From NCBI RefSeq assembly GCF_024746835.1, contig NZ_CP080533.1, forward strand, positions 186,001 through 250,000: a stretch of DNA of 64,000 bases. The letters run 5' to 3'. The stretch's first letter is position 1; every line of letters starts with the position of its first letter. Made by a program: the position numbers and the translations under genes. Shown piece by piece: positions 10,569 through 20,282 of this stretch. Source of the DNA: Mesorhizobium sp. AR02. GTDB taxonomy: Bacteria > Pseudomonadota > Alphaproteobacteria > Rhizobiales > Rhizobiaceae. The notes below the pieces were generated by a model, which worked only from the letters and a program-made list of their open reading frames with translations, was not told where the DNA came from and did no database searches.

Positions 10569-11588
10569 TCATGCTTTCAGTATCTGTTCGAACGTACACT
10601 TTTTGGAGTTCTTGTCGGGACGCCATCGCAAGAATTTGGTGCCATGCCGGAAGCGATTTCCGGTAACCTGATCGAACCGAACTTCTGCAACCATTTCGGG
10701 CCGCAATGGCTCCCACTGCCCGCTCCTTTCGGTGCTCCAGCGGCTTGGGCCACCGGGGGCTTTGCCTGTGAAGCCAGGAGGCGAACGCAAGGCTTCGAGT
10801 TGCCGTGTCAACGCTGCCCGGTCTTCCTGCGAGATTGTAGAGGTAAACCCGACATGGTCGAGTTTGCCCTTATCGTTGTAGAGGCCTAGTAGCAGTGAGC
10901 CCACCTGACGTGACTTTTCCAGGTAACGAAACCCGCCGACCACGCAATCGGCTGTGCGCAGCCGTTTGACCTTGATCATGGCGCGCTCGCCGGGCCGATA
11001 TTCGTCATCAAGACGCTTGGCAACCACGCCGTCCGTTGAACCCTGACCGGATTCGCCAAGCCACTTCGTTGCCGTCGCCAAATTCCTGGTACACCGCGAT
11101 AGCTCAGTGTCGACGTGGCCAGCCGACTTTACGAACAATTCCAGCGTCTCACGCCGTGCGGACAGCGGTTTATCCATCAAGCTGGCGCCCGAACTGACAA
11201 GTACATCAAACAGGATCAGCTTGGCCGGGGTCTCGGCGGACAGCTTACGGATCCGGCTTTCGGCCGGATGCAATCGCATCTGCAGCGCATCGAAAGAGAG
11301 CGATCCGTCCACCTCGATAACGATCTCACCATCGACTACGAAATCCCCGGCCTTCAGGCCGCGCAACATCGAGACGACTTCCGGAAAATATCGGCCGAGC
11401 GGCTTGCCCGACTTTGCCCGCAAGTCGATCTCATCGCCGGCTTTGAAGGCGAGGCAGCGGAACCCGTCCCATTTGGGTTCGTATTGCCATTGGCCAGCGC
11501 CAACAGGCAATGCGTCCGCAGCCTTTGCCTCCATCGGCTCCGTATCCAATGGAACGCCAAAAGACGGGTTTTCCTCTCTCGATGTCAT
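10569..11588 (-). CDS. ligC: ATP-dependent DNA ligase (LigC-like)
   Basis: A 339-residue stand-alone ATP-dependent ligase. The adenylation domain carries motif I EPKWDGFR with the AMP-accepting Lys39, motif III-like VVDGEIVI, motif IV DGVVAKR and motif V IKVKR, followed by an OB-fold domain with VGFTSTI. It seals nicks, and in mycobacteria the LigC class acts as a backup NHEJ or base-excision repair ligase. Its start codon overlaps the stop of ligD by four bases, so the two are translationally coupled. No Ku gene is visible. The gene symbol is by family, not by proven orthology. Confidence 0.88.
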   Translation of the reverse strand: MTSREENPSFGVPLDTEPMEAKAADALPVGAGQWQYEPKWDGFRCLAFKAGDEIDLRAKSGKPLGRYFPEVVSMLRGLKAGDFVVDGEIVIEVDGSLSFDALQMRLHPAESRIRKLSAETPAKLILFDVLVSSGASLMDKPLSARRETLELFVKSAGHVDTELSRCTRNLATATKWLGESGQGSTDGVVAKRLDDEYRPGERAMIKVKRLRTADCVVGGFRYLEKSRQVGSLLLGLYNDKGKLDHVGFTSTISQEDRAALTRQLEALRSPPGFTGKAPGGPSRWSTERSGQWEPLRPEMVAEVRFDQVTGNRFRHGTKFLRWRPDKNSKKCTFEQILKA

Positions 11589-14251
11589 GCTGCAAGCTTC
11601 GCTGAACCGAGTCGCCTGATGGCAGTGCTGATCGCCCTTTCGCCGTCGTCATAGTCTGCCCAGGCGACCGTCTTCCTCAGCAGATTCGGCACAGTGCGGA
11701 CTGTGTATTTTTTCGGATCGAGATCAGCCTTAACCTGACCCCACGTCAGCGGCATTGAGATCGTTGCTCCCTCCCTTGCACGGGGCGACAGCGGAGCGAC
11801 AGCTGTCGCCATGCGATCATTGCGGAGGTAGTCGAGAAAGATCCGCGACGTCCGCAGCTTCTTGGCCATGTTGACAAGGTAGAGATTAGGGCTGTCTGCC
11901 GCCATTTGCATGCAGACCGCCTTGGCGAAGGCCTTGGCCTCGGGCCAGGTCGTCTTGCTGCGCTGGCCGGCCAAAGGCGTGACAACATGCAAGCCCTTGC
12001 CACCCGTCGTCTTGCAGAAACTCACCAGGCCTAGCTCTTGAAGACGATCACGCATTTCCTTGGCGGCCGCGACCACCTGGGCGAAGGAAACTTCCGGGCC
12101 GGGGTCAAGGTCAAAGACAAGTCGGCCGGGTACCTCGGGATGAGCCGGCTGGCAATTCCAGGGGTGAAGCTCCAGGCCGCCGATCTGGGCGATGGCTGCC
12201 AGGCCTTCAACGCGATCGATCTGCAGATACGGCTTGTGGTCGCCGAAGACTTTCACCAGTTCCAGCAGATTGGACGTGCCTGGCATCGCATGGCGCTGGA
12301 AGAACTGTTCGCCCGCGTAGCCATCCGGCGCTCGCACAAGCGAACACGGGCGGCCTTTGAGATGCTTGATCATCCAGGGGCCAACAGCATCGAAGTACTC
12401 CGCAAGGTTTAGCTTGGTGACCGGCTGGCCGCCATCACCGGCGTTAGGCCAGAGCGGCTTGTCCGGGGAGATGATGACACCCATGACGATGGGGTTCTTG
12501 CCGGTCCGGCTACTCGTCTTGGCAGGTTCGGCAATCTGCGTCTCCTGAGGATCGGCGGGACGCTCGGCCTCTACCTCCTTTGCCGGTTTGTCCTCGCGCA
12601 GCCCTTTGAAAGCGGCCTGCCTGACATTACCGCCACCCGTCCAGCCGGCGAACTCGATTTCCGCGACCAGTTCCGGTTTCGTCCAGAAGACGGTCGGCTC
12701 CTTTTTCGGTGCGCCGTCGCCGGTAAATGGTGACTTCGCTGCCTTCATTCCCTTCAGCCGCGGCAGCAACTGCTTGACCTTTGCCTCGCTGTAGCCGGTT
12801 CCGACACGGCCGATGTAGGCGAAATGTTCGCCGCGATTGACGCCGACCAGCAACGACCGGAATTTGCCATTGGTCGTCGACCAGCCGCCAATGACGACTT
12901 CATGTCCAGCGCGGCACTTCGATTTGGCCCAGGTGTCGGTTCTGCCCGAGACATAGGCTGCATGGGCCTTTTTAGAGATGATGCCTTCAAGCGAAAGTCG
13001 GCAGGCGGAACGCAGCACCGCGTCACCGCCATTGCTGAAGTGCTCAACGTAGCGGATGAGGTTCTCCTCGCCGCGATCGACCTCTCCGAGCATCTTGCTC
13101 AGCCGTTCCTTACGCTCCGAGAGTGGCAACTTTCTCAGGTCGACACCGTCTGCAAAGAGCAGATCAAAGGCAAAGAAGATCAGATCTTTTGTCCGGCGCT
13201 CGGACAGCGCGGCTTGCAGCGCGGCAAAATCAGGCGCGCCATTTTCACCTAGCGCCACGATCTCGCCGTCGACGATGACGTTGGGAAGGCTGGTCGCCTC
13301 CTTTGCGATTGCACCGAATTTCTCCGTCCAGTCGAGGCCCTTTCGGGTCCTGAGCGTGGCGGCGCCGTCTTCGACGCGTAACTGAACCCGATAGCCATCG
13401 AACTTGATTTCATGCACCCAATTCTCCCCCACAGGCGGTCGGGAAAGGGTCTGGCAGAGCTGGGGCGGGATGAAACCTGGCATCGTCACCGCCACGTCAC
13501 GAGCGGCACGTTTTGGACGCGGCGATGGTTTTGGCGACGGCTTCGGCGATGCCTTTGACGACTTTGCGCGTTCGTCGGCAGCATGGCCGCGCTTGCTGTC
13601 CCACACTGCGTCCGCATCAGCCACCGATGAGTCTTGCATCATGAACGGCTTCGGGCCGGCCCCCTTTCCGGCAGCAATCTTTTCCATGCTCCGGCCCGAG
13701 GCCACGGACCGGTCCTGTGCCAACACCGCGTCGCCATTACCATCGGTCGCGTATTTGTCGCGATGTTTGATCAGCAGCCAGTTGGTCCGCTTGCCGCCAT
13801 TGCGGTCATGCTTCATCCGCACCAGGACAAAGCTTCCGTGCAGGCGCTTGCCGTCGAGCGTGAACTTCAGATCGCCTTCTTCCAAGGCCTGTTCGGGAGA
13901 TATGGCGCCTTCAGGCTCCCAATAGCCGCGATCCCACAGCTGCACGGTGCCACCGCCATACTGTCCCTTGGGGATCGTGCCTTCGAAGTCACCGTAGTCA
14001 AGCGGATGGTCCTCAACCTCGACCGCCAGGCGCTTGTCCTGCGGATCCACTGACGGACCTTTGGTTACAGCCCACGACTTGAAGACACCGTCCAGCTCAA
14101 GGCGCAGATCATAATGAAGCCGCGTTGCATCATGTTTCTGGATCACGAACCGAAGCCTGTTCGATTTCGCAATCGAACGCTCGCCACTGGGTTCTTTCGT
14201 CTTCGTGAAATCCCGCTTGGCCCGATAGGTGGAAAGCTCGCCCTTGGTCAT
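11585..14251 (-). CDS. ligD: multifunctional NHEJ DNA ligase D
   Basis: An 888-residue protein with domains in the order phosphoesterase - ligase - polymerase. The 3'-phosphoesterase (about 30-170) has [18 protein letters not shown]. The ATP-dependent ligase (about 255-560) has HEIKFDGYR with Lys283, VDGEIVAL and EGIISKK. The C-terminal primase-like polymerase (about 590-870) has the metal-binding FDLDPG. A Lys/Pro/Ser-rich linker lies between about 225 and 250. LigD works with Ku at double-strand breaks and adds or trims ends before sealing. It appears intact and is cotranscribed with the ligase gene downstream. Ku was not found in the window. Confidence 0.95.
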   Translation of the reverse strand: MTKGELSTYRAKRDFTKTKEPSGERSIAKSNRLRFVIQKHDATRLHYDLRLELDGVFKSWAVTKGPSVDPQDKRLAVEVEDHPLDYGDFEGTIPKGQYGGGTVQLWDRGYWEPEGAISPEQALEEGDLKFTLDGKRLHGSFVLVRMKHDRNGGKRTNWLLIKHRDKYATDGNGDAVLAQDRSVASGRSMEKIAAGKGAGPKPFMMQDSSVADADAVWDSKRGHAADERAKSSKASPKPSPKPSPRPKRAARDVAVTMPGFIPPQLCQTLSRPPVGENWVHEIKFDGYRVQLRVEDGAATLRTRKGLDWTEKFGAIAKEATSLPNVIVDGEIVALGENGAPDFAALQAALSERRTKDLIFFAFDLLFADGVDLRKLPLSERKERLSKMLGEVDRGEENLIRYVEHFSNGGDAVLRSACRLSLEGIISKKAHAAYVSGRTDTWAKSKCRAGHEVVIGGWSTTNGKFRSLLVGVNRGEHFAYIGRVGTGYSEAKVKQLLPRLKGMKAAKSPFTGDGAPKKEPTVFWTKPELVAEIEFAGWTGGGNVRQAAFKGLREDKPAKEVEAERPADPQETQIAEPAKTSSRTGKNPIVMGVIISPDKPLWPNAGDGGQPVTKLNLAEYFDAVGPWMIKHLKGRPCSLVRAPDGYAGEQFFQRHAMPGTSNLLELVKVFGDHKPYLQIDRVEGLAAIAQIGGLELHPWNCQPAHPEVPGRLVFDLDPGPEVSFAQVVAAAKEMRDRLQELGLVSFCKTTGGKGLHVVTPLAGQRSKTTWPEAKAFAKAVCMQMAADSPNLYLVNMAKKLRTSRIFLDYLRNDRMATAVAPLSPRAREGATISMPLTWGQVKADLDPKKYTVRTVPNLLRKTVAWADYDDGERAISTAIRRLGSAKLAA

Positions 14252-14335
14252 AGAAATGCCCCGGCTGATGACGCTACGCGCGACTCAACGCCGTGAGCGA
14301 GATTTGGTTCGGTCAGCGCTACGATGACCCTGCCG

Positions 14336-14524
14336 CTACGTTTTCCGGTTAAGAGGAAACGTGGCATCGCCGTCGTCCTCACCCGACAGAACGCGCGGGT
14401 TGGCGCTTGCGACACCGTCGTTCTTTCCGCCCTTGTGGCGCTTTTCTGATTGGCCTCTTGCATCCGCTTCGGGTTTCTTGCCCGAACGCTCATCAGCGTC
14501 TTTGTTGTCGGATTTGTCAGTCAT
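14336..14524 (-). CDS. small hydrophilic stress-associated protein, VASA-P-VL family
   Basis: A 62-residue charged protein (Lys, Asp, Gly-rich), probably disordered. AAGGAGAG stands at ideal spacing before ATG 14524, and an EcfG-type promoter lies at 14551-14575. Its segment KNDGVASANPRVL is matched by DNDSVASAKPWVL in the small protein at 17816-17998, so the two are paralogues. Function unknown. The promoter suggests general-stress expression. Confidence 0.65.
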   Translation of the reverse strand: MTDKSDNKDADERSGKKPEADARGQSEKRHKGGKNDGVASANPRVLSGEDDGDATFPLNRKT

Positions 14525-14550
14525 GGCGCTCTCCTTTGTAATGCAATGGC

Positions 14551-14575
14551 AACTTTTCCACCGATCTGAGGTTCC
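14551..14575 (-). promoter_or_regulatory. EcfG-type promoter (GGAAC-N17-GTT)
   Basis: On the minus strand GGAAC (14575-14571) is followed after 17 bases by GTT (14553-14551), about 27 bases before the start codon of the 62-residue protein. Confidence 0.6.
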
Positions 14576-14729
14576 CGGACAATCGGCGATCAGGACACCG
14601 GTGCCTGGCTGTCATGACGGCGCGTAGGCCGCACCGCACTTATTCTCCCACGCCATTGCCACCGTGCGGAACAAAGCCTTCGCCGGGAGATTGGGGTCTA
14701 TCGTCCTCTCCAACAAAAGGAACCCATTC

Positions 14730-15467
14730 ATGAAGAATAATCTCCGCTTGGCGTCGCTGTCGATCGCCACGGCAATTTCCTTTGCGCTGCCTGCCCTGGC
14801 CGCAGAAACGGCGCAGGATTTCGTAACCAAGGCAGCGATCGGCGGCATGTTCGAGGAGCAGTCGAGCAAGGTCGCCCAGGACAAGCTGCAGAACCAAAGC
14901 CTCAAGGATTTCGCTCAAAAGATGATTTCCGATCACGGTGCTGCGAATGCGAAACTTGAGAGCATTGCCGGCGAACAGAAACTTCAGGTCCCATCCGACC
15001 TTGATGCTTCCCACAAGAGCGACGTCGACAAGCTACAGTCGGCTGCGGCGCCCGTCGATGCACCCTATGCGGACATGCAGAAGGCGGCCCATGCCGACGC
15101 TGTAACCCTGTTTGAGGGTTACGCTAAAGACGGCGACAACGCCGTTTTGAAATCGTTCGCAGCCGACACCCTGCCGACGCTCAAGATGCATCAGGAAATG
15201 ATCGACAAGGTCACGGCTTCGGCGCCGGCTTCCGACAGCACCACCCCAGCCGCCACAGATACCAGCAATCCCGCGGCGCCGGTGCCGGGCGCCAACAGCT
15301 TCACCGAGGATCAGGCCAAGAGCGCCATTGCAAAGGCGGGTTACGCCGACGTTTCCGCGCTGACGAAGGACGACAAGGGCATCTGGCGCGGCACGGCGAG
15401 CAAGGATGGCAAATCCACGCCGATCGCTCTCGACTACCAAGGCAACGTCGTTGCCGGCAGCAACTGA
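14730..15467 (+). CDS. DUF4142 periplasmic protein with PepSY-like C-terminus
   Basis: A 245-residue protein with a signal peptide (LASLSIATAISFALPALA, cut before AETAQ), a DUF4142 ferritin-like helical domain (about 27-165; QDFVTKAAIGGMFEEQSSK, KMISDHGAANAKL), an Ala/Pro/Thr linker, and a short C-terminal domain (about 190-245) resembling PepSY-type repeats (AIAKAGYADVSALTKDDKG). ATG 14730 fits the signal peptide and follows AAAGGAA. The stress protein gene follows after 22 bases, so they form an operon. An upstream GGAAC at 14667 has a poor -10 (GATT), so EcfG control is only possible. DUF4142 function is unproven. Confidence 0.85.
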   Translation: MKNNLRLASLSIATAISFALPALAAETAQDFVTKAAIGGMFEEQSSKVAQDKLQNQSLKDFAQKMISDHGAANAKLESIAGEQKLQVPSDLDASHKSDVDKLQSAAAPVDAPYADMQKAAHADAVTLFEGYAKDGDNAVLKSFAADTLPTLKMHQEMIDKVTASAPASDSTTPAATDTSNPAAPVPGANSFTEDQAKSAIAKAGYADVSALTKDDKGIWRGTASKDGKSTPIALDYQGNVVAGSN

Positions 15468-15489
15468 TCACAAACCGAGGACCATTCAG

Positions 15490-16086
15490 ATGAAAACCAT
15501 AACCGGACTGTTCGACAATTATGACGACGCCAGCGATGCCGTGGGCAAGCTCGAGGCCTCGGGTGTGCCTCGCTCGGACATCAGCATCGTAGCCAACAAC
15601 TCCACCGGCTGGCACAAGGGTGAAACCTCCGAAGCCGGGGAAGATGCCGCGACAGGAGCAGGCGTTGGCGCCGTGGTTGGCGGTGCCGGCGGACTGCTTA
15701 CGGGGTTGGGCCTGATGGCTATTCCCGGCGTCGGACCGGTGGTTGCCGCTGGATGGCTGGCTGCCACCGCCGTCGGCGCCGTGAGTGGTGCCGTCGTGGG
15801 CGGTGCTGCGGGCGGCATCATCGGCGCTATGACGCAATCCGGCGTGCCCGAAAACGATGCGCACGTCTACGCGGAGGGCGTCCGTCGCGGCGGAACGATG
15901 GTCACCGCCAAGGTCGAGGACAATCTCGTTCCGAACGCGGAACAGATTCTGAAGCAATATAATTCGGTCGATATCGCCGGCCGGCGCAATGAATACGAAG
16001 CTGACGGATGGACCGGCTTCGATCCGACCGCCGATGTCTATACCGGTGATGATCTGGACCGCGCCAGGGGAAGACGCGACATCTGA
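15490..16086 (+). CDS. general stress protein with glycine-zipper membrane core
   Basis: A 198-residue protein. The N-terminal domain of about 45 residues (ITGLFDNYDDASDAVGKLEA, DISIVANN) has the ferredoxin-like fold of YflT/DUF1269 stress proteins. The middle (55-120) is a long Gly/Ala zipper with at least two possible membrane-inserting stretches. The C-terminus repeats the small-domain pattern (DAHVYAEGVRRGGTMVTAKV) and ends in charged residues. Function is not known. It is the second gene of the DUF4142 operon. Confidence 0.75.
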   Translation: MKTITGLFDNYDDASDAVGKLEASGVPRSDISIVANNSTGWHKGETSEAGEDAATGAGVGAVVGGAGGLLTGLGLMAIPGVGPVVAAGWLAATAVGAVSGAVVGGAAGGIIGAMTQSGVPENDAHVYAEGVRRGGTMVTAKVEDNLVPNAEQILKQYNSVDIAGRRNEYEADGWTGFDPTADVYTGDDLDRARGRRDI

Positions 16087-16104
16087 GCGCAGTCTCGAAG
16101 GCGT

Positions 16105-16197
16105 CGAACAGCCGCTTTCTGCCTGACCGGCGAACAGCCGCCGTCGATTTCTGCCTGAGCGAGAGCGGCGAACAGCCGCCCTCGCTTTTCTGCCTTA
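16105..16197 (+). repeat. three imperfect direct repeats after the stress-protein operon
   Basis: The unit CGAACAGCCGC followed by a variable piece and TTTCTGCCTKA occurs at 16105, 16131 and 16169, just after the stop of the stress protein gene. Unit spacing is 26 then 38 bases. It could be a transcript-end or protein-binding element. No T-run follows. Confidence 0.55.
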
Positions 16198-16365
16198 GCG
16201 ACGACGCAGCGCAGCGAAAGCCCGGTATCCAACCGCGTTTCAGGTTTTGCGATGCTCGCCGGGTTGACCTTTCGGTACAGCGCCGTAATCACAGCGCTGC
16301 TGGCGCCGATCGCCCTGTTCCTGCGCTCGCCAAAATCCGAAAAGAAATAGCCGCGATCAACTGTT

Positions 16366-16390
16366 GGAACCTGAGCGCCGGCATGACGTT
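16366..16390 (+). promoter_or_regulatory. EcfG-type promoter (GGAAC-N16-CGTT)
   Basis: GGAAC at 16366-16370 and CGTT at 16387-16390 with a 16-base spacer, 28 bases before ATG 16419. Confidence 0.7.
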
Positions 16391-16418
16391 CAAATCCTGT
16401 CAAAGAGGAGAAACGGCC

Positions 16419-16736
16419 ATGCCGCGCGGCGACAAAACGAAATACACCGACAAGCAGGAACGCAAAGCTGATCATATTGCGGAAGACTATGAGAAGCGCG
16501 GGGTCTCCGACAAGGAAGCTGAACGGCGCGCATGGGCGACCGTCAACAAGGATGACGGCGGCGGCAAGAAAGAGGGCGGCTCCGGGCGCGGCAAGCACAC
16601 CGGCCACCCGGCAGCTCACAAAGGTGGCGAGGAGGGTGGCAAAGCATCGGCCTCACGCTCGGCCGCGAGCCGTTCGGAGTCGGCCAAGAAAGCGGCCGCG
16701 ACCCGCAAGCGGAATGCCGAGCGCCATACCAACTAA
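16419..16736 (+). CDS. KGG-like basic stress protein (often named plasmid stabilisation protein)
   Basis: A 105-residue protein. The N-terminal part (PRGDKTKYTDKQERKADHIA, EDYEKRGVSDKEAERRAWATVNK) is a conserved motif of small proteins annotated in databases as plasmid stabilisation proteins. The rest is Gly/Lys/Ala/Ser-rich and resembles KGG and histone-H1-like tails, so nucleic-acid binding is plausible. AAGAGGAG precedes ATG 16419. A canonical EcfG promoter lies directly upstream, which argues for a stress role rather than plasmid maintenance. Confidence 0.75.
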   Translation: MPRGDKTKYTDKQERKADHIAEDYEKRGVSDKEAERRAWATVNKDDGGGKKEGGSGRGKHTGHPAAHKGGEEGGKASASRSAASRSESAKKAAATRKRNAERHTN

Positions 16737-17201
16737 CGGGACAAGCACTTTGTCCGGTGAACGCCCGAGAGATCGCCGCTCGTCAACGAGAGCGGTGGAC
16801 AACATTCGCATCGGGGTCGGTCCCGACGAGAAAGCGTTCGCCGCACTGACCGCCTTTGCGGCCGAGTTGAGGGTGCGCTGACTTCCCTGGGTTTCTCGCG
16901 ATAAATGTTTCTACTGACTTGCGGACGTCACCCGCCAGATCGTGTTCCCAACATCATCGGTGATCCGCGCCTGCCTTATCAATAGCGACCCCGACGGGCC
17001 GCCCATGGGCCTTGTTGTCATCGTCGAGGACCCGGTGACGACATCTCGTCCGCAGGTATGGCCCCGCGAAGTGCTTTGGACGCTTGAGGCGCCCGTTGCC
17101 TTGTCGAGGCTTCAATGGACGACCAAAGGCATTTTGGATCGACAGAACCAATAAAGCGCCGCAGCGCTCAGTCGCGATCGAGGCTGCTGGCACGCCACGC
17201 C
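16737..17201. other. gene-free stretch with a weak hairpin
   Basis: A GGACAA/TTGTCC hairpin at about 16739-16757 may end the upstream transcript, though there is no T-run. The rest holds only short unsupported frames. Confidence 0.4.
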
Positions 17202-17816
17202 TTAGCGTGCCCAGACGGCTAATAATCCGTCTGTGTCGACGGCTTCGATCTGCTGGCGGTAACGTTTGGTGAAAAGCGCGAGCATAGCGTCGTGTGCTTC
17301 GTCGGATGCGCTACACAGAGCGTCCGTGACGACGATGGTTCGGTAGCCGTAATCGGCTGCTCCCAAGACTGTCGCCAGAACGCACATATCAGTTTCCCCA
17401 CCGGTTATGACGACGGTATCGCACCCTCTCTTCCGCAGGTAGCCGTGCAGCCCGGAACCTAGCCAAGGCGAGTAGATCTGCTTGTCCACGATCTCGCCCG
17501 GCGGCGCAAACCTCGCCAGTTCTGGGACCAGGTCAACCATTTCGGCGCCCATCTTCTCAATCGTCATCATGTCCCAGCGACGATAATAGCGCTGCCATGC
17601 GCCATGGCCGTCACCAGCACGGCGGGCTGGAATGAAGCGCGTGAAACAGGTATTGGCTGCACGCTCTTTGCACAACGTCACGATGTTTGGTAGCACCTTG
17701 GGCATCCATGGCAGCGCCCAGGGAGTGTCTTCCTGGAACATGCGTTGCATGTCGACGCAAATATGGACCGTACCGGGGCTGAGCGGCAGCTCTGCCAATG
17801 TCGAGAGGCCCGTCAT
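17202..17816 (-). CDS. isochorismatase-family cysteine hydrolase
   Basis: A 204-residue cysteine hydrolase with the triad Asp22 (ICVDMQRMF), Lys112 (VDKQIYSPW) and Cys145 (TGGETDMCV), followed by the usual late motif TDALCSASDEAH. Members hydrolyse isochorismate, nicotinamide, ureido or related amides. The substrate here cannot be read from sequence. Its start overlaps the stop of the preceding 60-residue protein (ATGA), and both lie downstream of katE on the same strand, so it is probably the third gene of a stress-induced operon. Confidence 0.88.
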   Translation of the reverse strand: MTGLSTLAELPLSPGTVHICVDMQRMFQEDTPWALPWMPKVLPNIVTLCKERAANTCFTRFIPARRAGDGHGAWQRYYRRWDMMTIEKMGAEMVDLVPELARFAPPGEIVDKQIYSPWLGSGLHGYLRKRGCDTVVITGGETDMCVLATVLGAADYGYRTIVVTDALCSASDEAHDAMLALFTKRYRQQIEAVDTDGLLAVWAR

Positions 17817-17998
17817 CAGGGTTTGTTGTTCCCGTCAGAGCCCTTAGCCACTGAATTGCGATTCGGCTTGTCCGGCAACACCCATGGCTTTGCGCTCGCC
17901 ACGCTATCGTTGTCGCGGCCATGATCGCTGTGTTGATATTGTGGAAGGGCATCCTTTTCGACGGTATTGCGACGGGTGGTCTGTTTTGCTTTGGTCAT
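17816..17998 (-). CDS. small hydrophilic protein, VASA-P-VL family (second copy)
   Basis: A 60-residue charged protein. GGAGG precedes ATG 17998 at seven bases. It shares the N-D-x-VASA-x-P-x-VL core with the 62-residue protein at 14336-14524. It sits between katE and the cysteine hydrolase and overlaps the latter by four bases, so it is translated from the same message. Function unknown. Confidence 0.65.
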   Translation of the reverse strand: MTKAKQTTRRNTVEKDALPQYQHSDHGRDNDSVASAKPWVLPDKPNRNSVAKGSDGNNKP

Positions 17999-18093
17999 CA
18001 AGTGCCTCCATGGATATCGAACGGTTGGCGGGCGACCATAATTTTAGGGAACGCTCGGGTGAAACCCTACGGAACGGCCCGCCAACCGCTGTT

Positions 18094-20213
18094 CTACAGT
18101 TTAACGCTGGCCTCCCTCGCCCAAAGCCTCAGCTTCCGGCAGGATTCAACATAAGTGTCGACCGCGTCGGCGTCCGTTAGCGGAACGAGGCCTTCGTCCG
18201 CGGCAGGGTCGACGCCAGCTTTCGCGAGCAGAGGCACAGATCCCGGCGTGAAGCCGATGAATTTGCAATGCGCAAAAGCATCTGCCACAAAGTCTCTCGC
18301 CGCCGCTTCCCCCGTCAGCAGTTCCGCACCTTCTTCCGTGAGCAACAGAGCAACGGCGTCAAAGAGAACCGACGGGCCTCCGTCCACCATGTGCTTGGCG
18401 ACGATCTTGGTGCCGTCGTCGGCGACGACACCGTCGACTTTGAGCGCGACCACCTCCATTGTTGCGCCCTCCGCCTCGATCGCCGCCTGCAGGGAGGCTA
18501 GGATAGCAGCATCCACGCCATTGCTGACCAGCACACCGACCTTACGTCCTTCGAAGGTGTCGGGACCATTCTCGATGATGCTCAAGGCAGGTGAAGGTTC
18601 AAGATCCTTTCGCAGTGTCACAGCAGCGTCCGCCGCCTTGGGCATGTCGGTGATGCCAAGCCTGTCGGCGACCGTCTGGGCCAAGCCTTCATCAATGTTG
18701 AGGAGATGAGCGATCATTCGCTCGCGGATCAGCGGCGCCTCAACCTTGCTCAGTTCAAACGTCAAGGCCATAGCAATGTGGCGCTGCTCGGTTGATGTCT
18801 GGCTGTTGAAGAACTGGGTTGCCTGGCTGTAGTGGTCGGCGAAACTTTCGGGACGCAGCCTCACCTTTTGACCCTCCTCGCCGTCGGCAAACGATCGGAG
18901 GCCGCGATCGGGTGATTCCCTGGGCCCTTCGCCAAAGGAATTGGGCTGGTAGTTCGCACGACCAGTCGGGTTGCACATCGCCATATGCCCATCCTGCTGG
19001 AAATTGTGGAACGGGCATTTTGGCGCATTGATCGGCAAGTGGGCGAAGTTGGGACTTCCCAGTCGCTTCAGCTGGGTATCGAGATAGGAGAAATTCCTGC
19101 CCTGCAGGAGTGGATCGTTGCTGAAGTCAACGCCGGGCGGAACATTCTGGGTCATGAAGGCAACCTGTTCTGTTTCGGCGAAGAAATTGTCCGGCATGCG
19201 GTCGAGGACCAAACGGCCGACGGGATCGGCGGGAGGACTTCCTCGGGGATCAGCTTCGTCGCATCAAGGACATCGAAGTCGAAACTGTCGGCGAACTCCT
19301 GGTCAAAAAGCTGAACGCACAGCTCCCATTCGGGAAAATTGCCGGACTTGATGGCGTTCCAAAGATCGCGGCGGTGGAAGTCCGGATCGGCACCGTTGAT
19401 TTTTACGGCTTCGTTCCAGACCACGGACTGCATGCCGAGCTTTGGCTTCCAGATGAATTTCACGAACGTGGATTCGTCCGCCGCGTTTACCAGCCGGAAC
19501 GTGTGGACGCCGAAGCCTTGCATAAAGCGGAATGAGCGCGGTATGGCCCGGTCCGACATCACCCACATGACCATGTGCATGGATTCCGGCGTCAGGCTGA
19601 TGAAATCCCAGAAAGTATCGTGCGCCGACTGCGCTTGCGGAAACGCTCGGTCCGGCTCCGGCTTCACAGAATGGATCACATCAGGAAATTTGATCGCGTC
19701 CTGAATGAAGAAGACCGGAATGTTGTTGCCAACGATGTCCCAATTGCCTTCCTGGGTATAGAGCTTGACCGCGAACCCGCGCACGTCGCGAGCCAGGTCG
19801 AACGATCCCTTGCTGCCGGCGACGGTGGAAAATCTCACGAACGCCGGCGTCTTTTCCCCGGGGCGCTGGAAAATATCGGCGCGGGTGTATTTAGCCAGGG
19901 ATTCATACGTCTCAAAAAAGCCATGCGCGCCATAGCCGCGCGCATGCACGACTCGCTCGGGGATGCGCTCATGATCGAAGTGAAAGATCTTCTCCCGGAA
20001 GTGGAAGTCCTCGATGAGAGTCGGCCCGCGCGCCCCGACCTTGAGGGTGTTCTGGTCGTCTGCAACCGGGCCGCCCTGCGCGGTGGTCAGGACATCGCCC
20101 TTGGCCGCAGCGACTTGGTGTAGCTCTCCGCCCTCGCCGCGCACGAGGGTCTGGTCATGGATGGTTGCGGTATTTCTTTTGGTGTTAGTCGTGGTCGTCG
20201 TCTTGCGCGCCAT
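18094..20213 (-). pseudogene. katE: large-subunit catalase (HPII/KatE), single frameshift
   Basis: Clade 2 haem catalase breaking down hydrogen peroxide. From ATG 20213 (AAGGAGG at ideal spacing) the frame gives an N-terminal extension, the catalytic His region [14 protein letters not shown], the Asn region GNWDIVGNN, and continues to [10 protein letters not shown] one-base shift near 19240 moves to the frame with [20 protein letters not shown], the haem-ligand region [10 protein letters not shown], and the C-terminal flavodoxin-like domain (KVGVLVSNGVDAAIL) to 18094. Restored, it would have about 700 residues, normal for HPII. Everything else is intact, so the shift could be a recent mutation or a sequencing error. 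The unshifted product would lack the haem tyrosine. Confidence 0.9.
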
Positions 20214-20257
20214 ACTGTCCTCCTTGGGGAACAACTTCCCTGAACAAGCTGCCCAGC

Positions 20258-20282
20258 AACCTGCGTCGGCGCGACATGTTCC
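20258..20282 (-). promoter_or_regulatory. EcfG-type promoter of katE (GGAAC-N17-GTT)
   Basis: On the minus strand GGAAC (20282-20278) and GTT (20260-20258) are 17 bases apart, about 45 bases before the katE start codon. Confidence 0.65.

Noticed and set aside
14667..14692. GGAAC-N16-GATT upstream of the DUF4142 gene as an EcfG promoter
   Set aside because: The -10 lacks GTT. It may still be weakly active but does not meet the pattern used for the other sites.
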